This document shows positions 1 to 8,589 of a DNA stretch of 64,000 nt, one piece after another; within the stretch, counting starts at the first letter, position 1; each line of letters opens with the position of its first letter. Below the pieces are notes generated by a model. The model was not told the origin of the DNA. It made no database searches and saw only the letters and a program-made list of their open reading frames with translations. The stretch is taken from contig NZ_AOGX02000015.1 in the NCBI RefSeq assembly GCF_000332475.2, forward strand, positions 186,001-250,000. Direction: 5' to 3'. The position numbers and the translations under genes were made by a program. The stretch is from Leptospira yanagawae serovar Saopaulo str. Sao Paulo = ATCC 700523 (lineage in GTDB: Bacteria > Spirochaetota > Leptospiria > Leptospirales > Leptospiraceae).

Positions 1-575
1 CCGATTCAAATGAACGAAAGTTTTTAGATGCCATCTTACGAAATACAGAAAGGCTCATTCGAATTGTTGAAGATATGTTGACCGTCTCTCGTTTAGAAAG
101 CCACAAAACAGTTTTGAATCTGACAGATGTGTCCTTATCGGAACTCGTAAAAAATGTTTCTGAATCCCTTGGGGTGATCTATTCCCAAAAAAAACAGAAT
201 TTGGTTTTAGACATTCCCACTAATTTGAAAGTGAAGGCAGATCGTTTGCTTTTGGAAGATTTATTAGTTAATTTGATTTCCAATGCATCTGCTTACAGTC
301 CGGAAGGTTCTAGTGTAATTGTAAGGGCGAGTTCTTTAGATGAAAATCATTTGATCCAAGTCATTGACCAAGGGATTGGCATTTCAGCTGAAGATGCAGA
401 ACGAATCTTTGAACGTTTTTTTAGAGTGGATACAAATCGATCCAGAAAGGAAGGAGGAACGGGTCTTGGTCTTTCCATTGTGAAACACATTGCAAGGCTC
501 CATTCTGGTGAGGTTTCTGTATCTCCCAATCCTAAGGGTGGGTCCATTTTCTCCTTTGTTTTTCCTAAAAAATAG
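1..575 (+). CDS. Sensor histidine kinase, C-terminal part (gene starts before the window)
   Basis: The reading frame is open from base 3, so the gene begins upstream and the phosphoacceptor His is not in the window. What is present is the end of the HisKA dimerisation helix (NTERLIRIVEDMLTVSRLES, a PhoR/ResE-type signature) followed by a complete HATPase_c domain: N box (EDLLVNLISNAS), G1 (DQGIGIS), F box (FERFFRVD) and G2 (GGTGLGLSIV). It would autophosphorylate and pass phosphate to a response regulator, most likely encoded just upstream, which cannot be seen. A 5-bp hairpin with a GTAA loop follows the stop codon (577-590). The kinase class is secure; the signal and partner are unknown. 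Confidence 0.93.
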   Translation, partial: DSNERKFLDAILRNTERLIRIVEDMLTVSRLESHKTVLNLTDVSLSELVKNVSESLGVIYSQKKQNLVLDIPTNLKVKADRLLLEDLLVNLISNASAYSPEGSSVIVRASSLDENHLIQVIDQGIGISAEDAERIFERFFRVDTNRSRKEGGTGLGLSIVKHIARLHSGEVSVSPNPKGGSIFSFVFPKK

Positions 576-594
576 ATTCTCGTAAGAGAAGTCC

Positions 595-617
595 CCGGAT
601 AAAATATTGGTATCCGG
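595..617 (+). promoter_or_regulatory. Perfect inverted repeat just upstream of argJ
   Basis: CCGGATA (595-601) and TATCCGG (611-617) form a 7-bp perfect stem with a 9-base loop. The repeat lies right before the likely ribosome binding site (TAGGT) of argJ. It could be an operator or an RNA hairpin that affects argJ translation. No T-run follows, so it is not a standard terminator. The repeat is seen directly; its role is a guess. Confidence 0.5.
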
Positions 618-626
618 TAGGTAATT

Positions 627-1781
627 ATGAAGTACCCTTTGGGATTTTACTCCTTTGGCAAAAACATTGGTATCAAAGATACAAGTTTAGATTTTGCAGT
701 GATTTATTCCGATGTTCGTTGCCACGCTGCGGCTGTATTCACACGGAATAATTTTCCAGGAGCTCCTATTTATGTTGGCCGAGACCACATCCAAGATGGA
801 TACCTCCAAGCCATCGTCATCAATTCCAAAAATTCAAATGTAGCAACGGGTGAAAAGGGAATCCAAGATTCTTACCAAATTTGTGAAACATTGGCAAAAT
901 CTTTACAAATCAAAAAAGAAGATATCCTACCATCTTCCACTGGAGTGATTGGAGTTCCACTTCCCATTGAAAAAATCTTAAATGCCTGTTTGACTGCGAA
1001 AGAAAACTTAAAACCTGGAAATTTAGATGAAGTGGCTGAGGCCATCATGACAACAGATACAAAGAAAAAAATTTCTTACCGCACGATCAATCACAACGGA
1101 AATGAAGGTGTGATGTATGGAATTGCCAAGGGTGCGGGAATGATCGAACCGAATATGGCAACGATGTTGTCTTATATCTTATGTGATTATCTACCTGAAT
1201 CGAAAGACCTAAAAGGAATTCTCAAAAGAGTCGTTGATCAAACTTATAATTGTATCACTATTGATTCCGATACTTCTACAAGTGATACAGTTGTTTTAAT
1301 GTGCTCGGGAAAACTGGGAACAATTCCAGATGATTTATTCGCATCCAATTTAAAAGAGATTGCAACAGAACTTTCAAAAAAAATTGCAAGGGACGGTGAA
1401 GGAGCAAGTAAATTAATCGAACTCACCGTAAAACACGGTCGAGACGACAACCAAGTGACAAAAATTGGTAAATCGATTCTCAATTCACCACTTGTGAAAA
1501 CCGCTATTTATGGTGGGGATCCTAATTGGGGACGATTTATCATGGCCATCGGCAAAGTATTTGATGAACCTATTCCCTATGACAAACTTGAAATTCAATT
1601 AGGTGGAATTTCGGTAAAAGGTGCAGATTCAGAAACAAAATCAAAGTTAGCCGAATATCTTAAATCCAATGAAGAAATTTTCATTCATGTCGAATTAAAT
1701 ACAGGAAAGTTTGAAAAAACGTTTTGGAGTTGTGATTTTACAGAAGGTTACATTCAGGAAAATGCTTACTACACAACATGA
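627..1781 (+). CDS. argJ: Bifunctional ornithine acetyltransferase / N-acetylglutamate synthase
   Basis: ArgJ transfers the acetyl group from N-acetylornithine to glutamate, recycling it in cytoplasmic arginine synthesis; some members also use acetyl-CoA. The 384-residue length is usual for the family. The self-cleavage site is visible as EPNMATMLSY, where Thr179 would become the N-terminal nucleophile of the beta chain. The oxyanion segment STGVIG (104-109) and the conserved GGDPNWGR stretch are present. Start: ATG preceded by GGTAGGT. Its stop overlaps the next ATG by 4 bases (ATGA), so the downstream membrane signalling genes are probably translated together with it, an unexpected partnership. 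No other arg gene is in the window. Confidence 0.96.
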   Translation: MKYPLGFYSFGKNIGIKDTSLDFAVIYSDVRCHAAAVFTRNNFPGAPIYVGRDHIQDGYLQAIVINSKNSNVATGEKGIQDSYQICETLAKSLQIKKEDILPSSTGVIGVPLPIEKILNACLTAKENLKPGNLDEVAEAIMTTDTKKKISYRTINHNGNEGVMYGIAKGAGMIEPNMATMLSYILCDYLPESKDLKGILKRVVDQTYNCITIDSDTSTSDTVVLMCSGKLGTIPDDLFASNLKEIATELSKKIARDGEGASKLIELTVKHGRDDNQVTKIGKSILNSPLVKTAIYGGDPNWGRFIMAIGKVFDEPIPYDKLEIQLGGISVKGADSETKSKLAEYLKSNEEIFIHVELNTGKFEKTFWSCDFTEGYIQENAYYTT

Positions 1782-3046
1782 TTTCGAATAAATTAAAAAA
1801 TACGATTAAATTCTTTTTGCCGTCGAGTTACCAACTCAAACTCTCGGTAACCAATTTATTCACTCGTACTGTTTTTATTTTATTTGTTTATATATCTTAT
1901 TTTATTATTTTATTTCAGATTCCGGAATCAATGTCTTACCGTTTGGAACTTGCACTATTACTCACGTGTGCGTTTTCATTGATTTTATACTTACCATTGA
2001 TTGAGCGGCTTACACGACTCATACGAACAAAGTTTTTGTCCGAATACCTGACAGAAGATGCTGAATCCTATCGCCAGGCAATCAAACGATTTAACTTTGA
2101 TGCTTTAATTAAAAATGTATTTCCCGATATGGTGAAAATTACAGGAAGCCAATCAGGGACCATGGCTGTCCTTACACAGAATGGAACGTTTGCCTTTCAC
2201 TCTTATTTTAGAGGGAGACAAAAAAAGCTAAGCCCCACCAAAGACATTGTCGTCAGGACTAGTTTTCAATCATTTTTACTCGCAAATCGAAATGGGGCAT
2301 CCGTTGCGAATACGTTCTCAAACGAAAACATCAATAATGACTTTATGGAACTTCATGCCAATTACATTTATCCATTTATCTTTCGTGAAAAACTATTTGG
2401 TTTTATAGCGGTTTCTAATATTCCAAATTCAGATGCAAGCCACAGTTTATCTTTGTTAGCCGGTCAATCTGCCCTTACTATACATAATCATATTCTCTCT
2501 TACCACATTTCAGAAAACAAAAAATACCAAAAAGAAGCTGAGTATGCGGTACGAGTTCAAAACTTATTGGAAACAGGAACCATTCCAAAATTAATTGGAT
2601 GGGAAATCACTCCCTTTAAACGCACGAATCGGAATTTAATCGAATTTTTCCAAGTGGAAGATGGAAGTTGGTTTTTTGTCATCCTAAATGCAGGTAAATC
2701 ATACCAACACATTGGAATCATCCTTTCTTATATTTTAGGAGTTGTATATTCACAATCCAGACTAAAATTATTGAAGGGATTTTCTGATATCAAATCATTA
2801 ATCCAAACCACCTTTCAGAAGTTAGATTGGAAAGAAAACTACGAGATGATCATTGGAAAAATTGGTTATTCCGAGTTGTATATCATCCAAGAAGGAAAAC
2901 AATTTAAAATCTTACGAAATTCTGAGGAAGTTGTCGCAAGTATGGGTTGGAAAAATATGATCAGCATGGACAAAGGTCCTATCATCATCCAACAGCGCGG
3001 TGAACCCGTTTTAAAATTTAATTTTATCGAGACGGAACTCAAATGA
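1778..3046 (+). CDS. Membrane GAF-like protein with a degenerate SpoIIE/PP2C-like domain
   Basis: Two membrane helices lie near residues 28-75, followed by a GAF-like region (about 95-245). The C-terminal part (about 250-420) lines up by eye with the PP2C domain of the next gene product, from the helical linker (VRVQNLLETGTIP) through the beta strands. However, the metal-binding Asp positions are lost: GDYLD in the neighbour corresponds to LIEFFQ here, and LLGDVAGHG corresponds to VILNAGKSY. This suggests a pseudophosphatase that senses or scaffolds rather than hydrolyses. It is linked by 4-base ATGA overlaps to argJ upstream and to the intact phosphatase downstream, so the two probably form a complex. 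The gene is certain; the fold assignment rests on visual alignment only. Confidence 0.85.
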   Translation: MISNKLKNTIKFFLPSSYQLKLSVTNLFTRTVFILFVYISYFIILFQIPESMSYRLELALLLTCAFSLILYLPLIERLTRLIRTKFLSEYLTEDAESYRQAIKRFNFDALIKNVFPDMVKITGSQSGTMAVLTQNGTFAFHSYFRGRQKKLSPTKDIVVRTSFQSFLLANRNGASVANTFSNENINNDFMELHANYIYPFIFREKLFGFIAVSNIPNSDASHSLSLLAGQSALTIHNHILSYHISENKKYQKEAEYAVRVQNLLETGTIPKLIGWEITPFKRTNRNLIEFFQVEDGSWFFVILNAGKSYQHIGIILSYILGVVYSQSRLKLLKGFSDIKSLIQTTFQKLDWKENYEMIIGKIGYSELYIIQEGKQFKILRNSEEVVASMGWKNMISMDKGPIIIQQRGEPVLKFNFIETELK

Positions 3047-5412
3047 GAGAACTTGCGATCACAATCCTCTCATCATTACTGTTCTTTTTGCTCTTATTTT
3101 TTTCTTTTTTAGGAGTCCAAAACAGTTCCAAACGACTTCCATTTTATTATTACCCATCAGGACTTATCGTTAATATTGGAGAAGAAAATCGAAACCATTG
3201 GGGAAACGTGATCGAATCTTCTGATTTGGAAAACTTTGAATCGATTCAGGATTTATCCAAAATAGATTCTTATCATTTAAAAATTAGAAGTTCAGATGGT
3301 GGGATTTATGAAGAAGATTTTAAACTAAAAATCGTTCGCAAAACGGATGTTTTAGGAGTATTTTTTTCTGATTTATTTTTAGCCTTTTTTAGTTTAGCGA
3401 TTGCAGTATATTTTTATTACTCAACTCGAGATGCATTAATATTCGGATTTTTTCTCAATTTTGGACTCATTATCCTTTCCAATGTATTTGTTTTAGCATT
3501 TAAAAACTCTATTTTTTTATTCATCCTCACTTTGTATTTAGGAAGTTTTCTTCAATACCATTTAATATATCGCCTCCGAGGGAAAGAAATCAACTCAAAG
3601 TGGTTGTTACCACAGGTCTTGATATCCTTCATTATGGCAATGATCGCTTCTCAAGAAAAATACGATATGGTCTTAATCGAGCGAATTGCAATTGTTGCGC
3701 ACGCGATCACTGTTTTATTCGGTTCTATCAATATCATCGCCAATATATTTGAACTGATTCGATCCAAACCACAAGATGAAGCTCTTCTCAAACGAGTTGT
3801 ATTAGTAATTTCGATTATTCTTTATGTGGCACTTCCAATCAGCATTCTGTTTTTTGATGGATATCCTTGGTTTTATGTCCATCGATCACTTTTTATCATC
3901 ACCTATTTACTATTTATTTTAAGTTTTTTTTATGGAACCTATCGTTATACCTTTGTTCCTTCGTTTGTTATCTTCACTCCAAGTCTTGTAACATTAATCT
4001 TAGTTGGTATCATTTTAGGAACTTACATTGGATTGATTTTTTTATTGGATTTTGTTTTCCCCATTCGTTATTTAAAGGACAGATGGGTATTTAATTTTAT
4101 CTTTTTGTTTTTAGTAACTGCGTATTTGATTCCACTCAAATTAAAAGTAAAGGAATTGTTTGATTACTGGTTCTTTGAAAAAAATCCAAAACTCAGTGCA
4201 GGTATTAACAAAATCACAGCCTTGTTGTCTTCCCCCCTTTCGATGAGAAAAACCATCCTCACGATCAATAATACTGTAAAATATACTGTCAATGTTTCCA
4301 ACCTCATCATACTGATACCAGGAGATCAATTTGCCAACACGGACTTAAGAAATATCAATTTTATGAGAATCTCTCCTCAATCCGAAATTTGGAATTACTT
4401 CAAAAGTACAGATCGAGTGACAGTAACCTCTCATTTGGAATATGGAATTGGTTTACGAGAAACACTCTATAATTTTCTCAAAGGATTACAAATCCAATTA
4501 GCATTCCCAGCTTATGATTCATCGTCTAACAAAAAAAATATCCAAGCAATGATCTTAATTGGAGAAAAATTAGATAAAAAATATTTTTCCATCGGCGAAT
4601 TAAAGTTTATCAATGAAGTTGTAAAAATTTCAGGTATGTTGCTTGAAAACTATAGTTTACTCGAAGATGAAATTCAGAAACGTAAAATCGTTCGTGATAT
4701 CCAAACAGCTTCTATTGTCGACAATACTCTACGGTTAATTTTACCGAGTGAAATCAAAGGAATTGATTACGGATATATCTCTAAACCAGCCGTTGGAATT
4801 TCTGGTGACTATTTAGATATCATACCAATATCAAATACAAAAATGATTGTATTGTTAGGTGACGTTGCTGGCCACGGATTAGGTACTGGTTTTTTAGTGA
4901 GTGCGATTAAAGGTATTGTAAGAGAACAACTCCGAAATGGAACTTCACTGGAAGGATTATTCAGAGAAATCAATTCCTTCTTTCGTGCAAGATACAAAGG
5001 AAATGAATTTATGACATTACTCGGTGGGATTTTTGATTCCACAGAAAACGTATTCAAATATGTGAATGCAGGCCACCTTTCTCTTATTGAAATGCGCACA
5101 GATGGCCAAATCAAATTGCATTCAAAAACACAAAGGGTTCTTGGGATTTTAGAAACAGATTACCATGTTCAAGAACTTAAATTGTTACCCGGTACGAAAT
5201 TGTTTCTATATTCAGATGGGATCACGGAAGCCTTTAGCGAACGCGATGAAATTTTTGGGGAAGAAACCCTCATTGACTTTTTGCATTACAATGCTCATAA
5301 ATCGGTAAAGGAACTTCCCGCTCTCCTAGACCAGAGAATGACCCAGTTTCGTGGTAACCGCGAACAATCTGACGATATTACATTTATTGGTCTTTCTTTT
5401 AGCCCAAACTAG
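3043..5412 (+). CDS. Membrane SpoIIE-family PP2C serine phosphatase
   Basis: The layout is one N-terminal helix (8-24), an extracytoplasmic segment (about 25-105), a block of roughly eight membrane helices (108-370), a GAF-like region (385-540), a short helical linker and a SpoIIE/PP2C domain (about 560-785). The metal-binding motifs are intact: GISGDYLD, LLGDVAGHG, NAGHLS, LYSDGITEA and the final SDDITFIGL. Such proteins dephosphorylate serine on STAS-type anti-sigma antagonists in partner-switching pathways. A lone STAS protein is encoded at 43544 in this window, but no link is shown. The gene follows the degenerate paralogue with an ATGA overlap and is 15 bases ahead of the M50-like gene, so all four probably share one transcript with argJ. 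Confidence 0.93.
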   Translation: MRELAITILSSLLFFLLLFFSFLGVQNSSKRLPFYYYPSGLIVNIGEENRNHWGNVIESSDLENFESIQDLSKIDSYHLKIRSSDGGIYEEDFKLKIVRKTDVLGVFFSDLFLAFFSLAIAVYFYYSTRDALIFGFFLNFGLIILSNVFVLAFKNSIFLFILTLYLGSFLQYHLIYRLRGKEINSKWLLPQVLISFIMAMIASQEKYDMVLIERIAIVAHAITVLFGSINIIANIFELIRSKPQDEALLKRVVLVISIILYVALPISILFFDGYPWFYVHRSLFIITYLLFILSFFYGTYRYTFVPSFVIFTPSLVTLILVGIILGTYIGLIFLLDFVFPIRYLKDRWVFNFIFLFLVTAYLIPLKLKVKELFDYWFFEKNPKLSAGINKITALLSSPLSMRKTILTINNTVKYTVNVSNLIILIPGDQFANTDLRNINFMRISPQSEIWNYFKSTDRVTVTSHLEYGIGLRETLYNFLKGLQIQLAFPAYDSSSNKKNIQAMILIGEKLDKKYFSIGELKFINEVVKISGMLLENYSLLEDEIQKRKIVRDIQTASIVDNTLRLILPSEIKGIDYGYISKPAVGISGDYLDIIPISNTKMIVLLGDVAGHGLGTGFLVSAIKGIVREQLRNGTSLEGLFREINSFFRARYKGNEFMTLLGGIFDSTENVFKYVNAGHLSLIEMRTDGQIKLHSKTQRVLGILETDYHVQELKLLPGTKLFLYSDGITEAFSERDEIFGEETLIDFLHYNAHKSVKELPALLDQRMTQFRGNREQSDDITFIGLSFSPN

Positions 5413-5427
5413 CCGATACTTAAATCG

Positions 5428-6309
5428 ATGATGGCAGAAAAACCGGTTAAGTTTGTCATTTTTTTATCTCTCATATTGAGTTTAGTGGCGTTTTGGGACC
5501 ACCAATTCACATCATATCTGAAAGAATTTGTGGTTCTCATCCATGAGATTTGCCATGCTACGGCCGCCCTCTTTAGCGGTGGAGTTGTAAAAGGCATAAC
5601 CTTACATGGCAATGAAGGTGGTGAAACCATTGCAGTCCCTGCATCGTTTCGAGGTTCCTTTATTCTCGTAGTGTCCGCAGGTTATATCGGTTCTTCCCTT
5701 GTAGGTGCTATGTTATTACGTTTGGGATTCCAAGGCCGTCATGCTCGCCAAACAATGATTTTATTTGGACTGTTCTTGATTTCTGTCAGTGTATTGTATT
5801 CGAAATTAGGTGATTTGGCTTATTTTACAGGAATCTTTTGGGGTGTTGGAATTCTCGTTGTCGGTATGTTAGGCGAAACGGCTTCAATTTTATCCCTTGT
5901 TTTTTTGGGTACAAGTATATCCCTTTATTCCCTGTATGACTTATCCGACTTTGCAGACCGATTGACAGAAACGGATGCTGGGATCTTAGCATTTTGGATG
6001 GCAGGACTTGGACCAGAGGACTTACAAAACGAAGAAATCCCAACTGTGGTTCTCATTTTGGGTTACCTCATCGCAACACTTTGGTCCCTCCTTAGCATCG
6101 GGATCATATTTATGTCCCTCAGAACCTCTCTTTCCCATGAAGAACACCAAGAACCACAGGAATCCATGGAACAGTTTGAACGATTTCCAGGTGAATTGTC
6201 TCCTGAGGCCAAACTTTGGTTAGAAAAACGGGGAGTTGACCCAGAAAGTGGGATCGTACTGCCTCCCAATTTCTTTTTAGAACCACCTTCCAAAGACAAC
6301 CAAGGTTAA
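5428..6309 (+). CDS. M50-like membrane metallopeptidase
   Basis: This is a multi-pass membrane protein (about seven hydrophobic segments) with a zinc motif HEICH inside the first hydrophobic stretch (LIHEICHATAALFSGG), typical of the M50B-like peptidase family of site-2 protease relatives. The motif is followed by the usual small-residue-rich segment (GGVVKGITL). The C-terminal 50 residues are charged and cytoplasmic. Two ATG codons are adjacent (5428 and 5431); either could be the start. It lies 15 bases after the SpoIIE gene. Whether it cleaves membrane substrates or is a housekeeping relative is not decided. The second-half metal ligand of S2P enzymes is not obvious. Confidence 0.85.
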   Translation: MMAEKPVKFVIFLSLILSLVAFWDHQFTSYLKEFVVLIHEICHATAALFSGGVVKGITLHGNEGGETIAVPASFRGSFILVVSAGYIGSSLVGAMLLRLGFQGRHARQTMILFGLFLISVSVLYSKLGDLAYFTGIFWGVGILVVGMLGETASILSLVFLGTSISLYSLYDLSDFADRLTETDAGILAFWMAGLGPEDLQNEEIPTVVLILGYLIATLWSLLSIGIIFMSLRTSLSHEEHQEPQESMEQFERFPGELSPEAKLWLEKRGVDPESGIVLPPNFFLEPPSKDNQG

Positions 6310-6314
6310 TCCTT

Positions 6315-6336
6315 TACGCAAATTTTCATTTGCGTA
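6315..6336 (+). other. Hairpin after the M50-like gene
   Basis: TACGCAAAT (6315-6323) pairs perfectly with ATTTGCGTA (6328-6336) around a 4-base loop. It lies 6 bases after the stop of the M50-like gene and about 30 bases before the epimerase start. There is no T-run after it, so termination would be weak; it may instead protect the 3' end of the mRNA or partly attenuate. Confidence 0.55.
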
Positions 6337-6366
6337 GGACACCGACTTCACAAATATAGAATCTCA

Positions 6367-7299
6367 ATGGCAAAAAGAATTCTCATTACCGGTGGAGCCG
6401 GCTTCATCGGGTCCCATTTGGCAGAAAGATTGTTAAATGCGGGAAATAAAATCATTGTTTTAGACAATTTCCACACAGGGCGAAAGGAAAATCTAACCCA
6501 CCTACTCTCAAATCCCAATTTTGAACTCATCCGTCATGACATTACCGATCCAATCAAACTAGAAGTGGATCAAATTTACAATATGGCATGCCCTGCATCC
6601 CCCGTTCATTACCAAAGTAACCCTATTAAAACCATCAAAACAAATGTATTAGGGATGATGAATATGTTGGGTCTCGCAAAACGTGTGAAGGCTCGGATTT
6701 TACAGGCCAGTACATCAGAAGTATATGGAAACCCTTTGGAGCACCCTCAAAACGAATCGTATTGGGGGAACGTGAATACCATCGGAATTCGAAGTTGTTA
6801 TGATGAAGGGAAACGAGTCGCTGAAACCTTATGTTTTGATTACCATCGACAACATGGCGTCGATATTCGAGTGATTAGAATTTTTAACACCTATGGCCCA
6901 AGGATGATTCCTGATGATGGTCGTGTAGTCAGCAATTTTATTGTCCAAGCATTACGTGGTGAAGACATTACCATTTATGGAGATGGAAGCCAAACACGGT
7001 CATTTTGTTTTGTGGATGATCTCGTAAAAGGCATTATCGATATGATGAATGTCGAAAACTTTGTTGGACCTGTGAATTTAGGTAATGATGGCGAATTTAC
7101 TGTTAAAGAATTAGCAGAACTTGTGATCAAAGAAACAAAGAGTAAATCAAAAATTATTTACCTTCCACTTCCTCAAGATGATCCAACCAGAAGAAAACCA
7201 AATCTTAGTTTGGCGAAAGAAAAATTGAATTATGCAACCACTGTTCCACTTGTGGAAGGTGTAAAAAAGACAATCGAATATTTTAGCAAAAGAGTATAA
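6367..7299 (+). CDS. uxs: UDP-glucuronate decarboxylase (UDP-xylose synthase type)
   Basis: This is an extended-SDR NAD-dependent enzyme of 310 residues. The nucleotide-binding motif GGAGFIGSH is at the N-terminus. The Uxs-type signatures [10 protein letters not shown] and TSEVYGNP, the catalytic YDEGKR and FNTYGPRM are all present. The family converts UDP-glucuronate to UDP-xylose, a donor for surface glycans. Close relatives with other sugar specificities exist, so the substrate is inferred. Start: ATG without a strong ribosome site. The next gene starts one base after its stop. A glycan locus lies at 34.6-40.7 kb in this window. Confidence 0.92.
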   Translation: MAKRILITGGAGFIGSHLAERLLNAGNKIIVLDNFHTGRKENLTHLLSNPNFELIRHDITDPIKLEVDQIYNMACPASPVHYQSNPIKTIKTNVLGMMNMLGLAKRVKARILQASTSEVYGNPLEHPQNESYWGNVNTIGIRSCYDEGKRVAETLCFDYHRQHGVDIRVIRIFNTYGPRMIPDDGRVVSNFIVQALRGEDITIYGDGSQTRSFCFVDDLVKGIIDMMNVENFVGPVNLGNDGEFTVKELAELVIKETKSKSKIIYLPLPQDDPTRRKPNLSLAKEKLNYATTVPLVEGVKKTIEYFSKRV

Positions 7300-7300
7300 A

Positions 7301-8428
7301 ATGAAAATAGGTGTAATCAAAGAACCATCGTTTGAAAATCGTGTTGCGATCACTCCAGATGTGATTGATCCTCTAAAAAAATTAGGATTCAGTGTGTCAG
7401 TTGAATCCACTGCTGGGGATAATGCATTTTTCTCTGACCAAGATTATAAAGACGCTGGAGCTTCTGTAGAATCCAGAGATTCTATTTTGTCAGGTTCTGA
7501 CATCGTTGTATCCATTCATGCTCTGGATGAAACTAGTGCAAAAAAAATTGGAAAAGACAAACTATACATTGCAACTCTTTCTCCTTTGGCATTCCCCAAA
7601 AAAGTAAAAGAAATTGCGACTGCATCATTCAAAATCTTTTCAATGGATACAATCCCAAGGATCACACGTGCTCAATCTATGGACGTACTCAGTAGCCAGG
7701 CAACAGTTTCTGGATACAAAGCAGTATTACTTGCGGCCTCTAATTACAGTCGATTTTTTCCAATGTTGACAACAGCCGCTGGAACCATAACACCTGCTAG
7801 AGTTTTGATTTTGGGAGCTGGAGTTGCTGGATTACAAGCAATTGCAACCTCACGTAGATTAGGTGCTGTAGTAGACGTTTTTGATACTCGACCTGAAGTG
7901 AAAGAACAGTGTATGTCACTCGGTGCAAAATTTGTGGAAGTAGAAGGTGCTGCTGATGCATCTAATACGGGTGGTTATGCAGTTGAACAATCAGAAGATT
8001 ACCAAAGACGCCAAAAAGAAGCAATTGCTAAGTATGCTGAGAAAGCTGATATTATCATCACTACAGCTCTTATCCCAGGAAGAAAAGCCCCAGTTCTCAT
8101 TACTAATGAGATGGTGGATAAAATGAGACAAGGGTCTGTAATCGTTGACCTTGCGGCTGTTAATGGTGGAAATTGTGAGTTAACAGAAAATGACAAAACC
8201 ATTGTTTACAAAGGGATCACCATCATCGGAAACTCAAATCTACAAAGTACTCAACCAATGGATGCAAGTAAAATGTATGCAAAAAACATTGTAAACTTTC
8301 TCAAATTGTTTGTGAACAAAGAAAAACAATTTAGCATCAACTTAGAAGATGAAATCATCAATGCTTGTATGATCGCAGAAAATGGTTCCATTCGCCACAA
8401 ACCAACACTCGCTCTTTTAGGAGAGTGA
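7301..8428 (+). CDS. pntA: NAD(P) transhydrogenase alpha subunit, soluble domain I only
   Basis: The 375-residue protein matches the NAD(H)-binding domain I of proton-translocating transhydrogenase: N-terminal GVIKEPSFENRVAITP, the RITRAQSMDVLSSQA segment and the dinucleotide-binding TPARVLILGAGVAGLQA. These favour PntAA over the related alanine dehydrogenase. In the split form of the enzyme this subunit is normally followed by a small membrane subunit and the beta subunit. Neither is here: a strong terminator follows at once and the next genes are on the other strand. The membrane subunits must be elsewhere, or this is a soluble relative with another role. Confidence 0.9.
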   Translation: MKIGVIKEPSFENRVAITPDVIDPLKKLGFSVSVESTAGDNAFFSDQDYKDAGASVESRDSILSGSDIVVSIHALDETSAKKIGKDKLYIATLSPLAFPKKVKEIATASFKIFSMDTIPRITRAQSMDVLSSQATVSGYKAVLLAASNYSRFFPMLTTAAGTITPARVLILGAGVAGLQAIATSRRLGAVVDVFDTRPEVKEQCMSLGAKFVEVEGAADASNTGGYAVEQSEDYQRRQKEAIAKYAEKADIIITTALIPGRKAPVLITNEMVDKMRQGSVIVDLAAVNGGNCELTENDKTIVYKGITIIGNSNLQSTQPMDASKMYAKNIVNFLKLFVNKEKQFSINLEDEIINACMIAENGSIRHKPTLALLGE

Positions 8429-8435
8429 TCCAATC

Positions 8436-8467
8436 AAAAAGGCCAGATTTTATCTGGCCTTTTTTTT
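8436..8467 (+). terminator. Rho-independent terminator after pntA
   Basis: GGCCAGAT (8441-8448) and ATCTGGCC (8452-8459) form an 8-bp stem with a 3-base loop, followed by eight T residues. Five A residues before the stem lengthen it by pairing with the T-run and give a short T-run on the other strand, so it could also serve the convergent operon ending at 8590. The remaining 120 bases up to 8590 hold nothing recognisable. Confidence 0.92.
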
Positions 8468-8589
8468 CAACTGATCCTAACGATCCATCCAACAATTGTT
8501 CTCTCAACTTTCCAACTAAGAACTAAAAAAATCAGAAAATTTGTAATCTACGCAATTGGGCAAAAGACAAACTTTTAAAAAATTCAATT

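Noticed and set aside
7301..8428. Alanine dehydrogenase instead of PntAA
   Set aside because: The RITRAQSMDVLSSQA and TPARVLILGAGVAGLQA segments match transhydrogenase domain I better.
8468..8589. Possible tRNA or small RNA in the gap after pntA
   Set aside because: No cloverleaf, promoter or second terminator could be made out.
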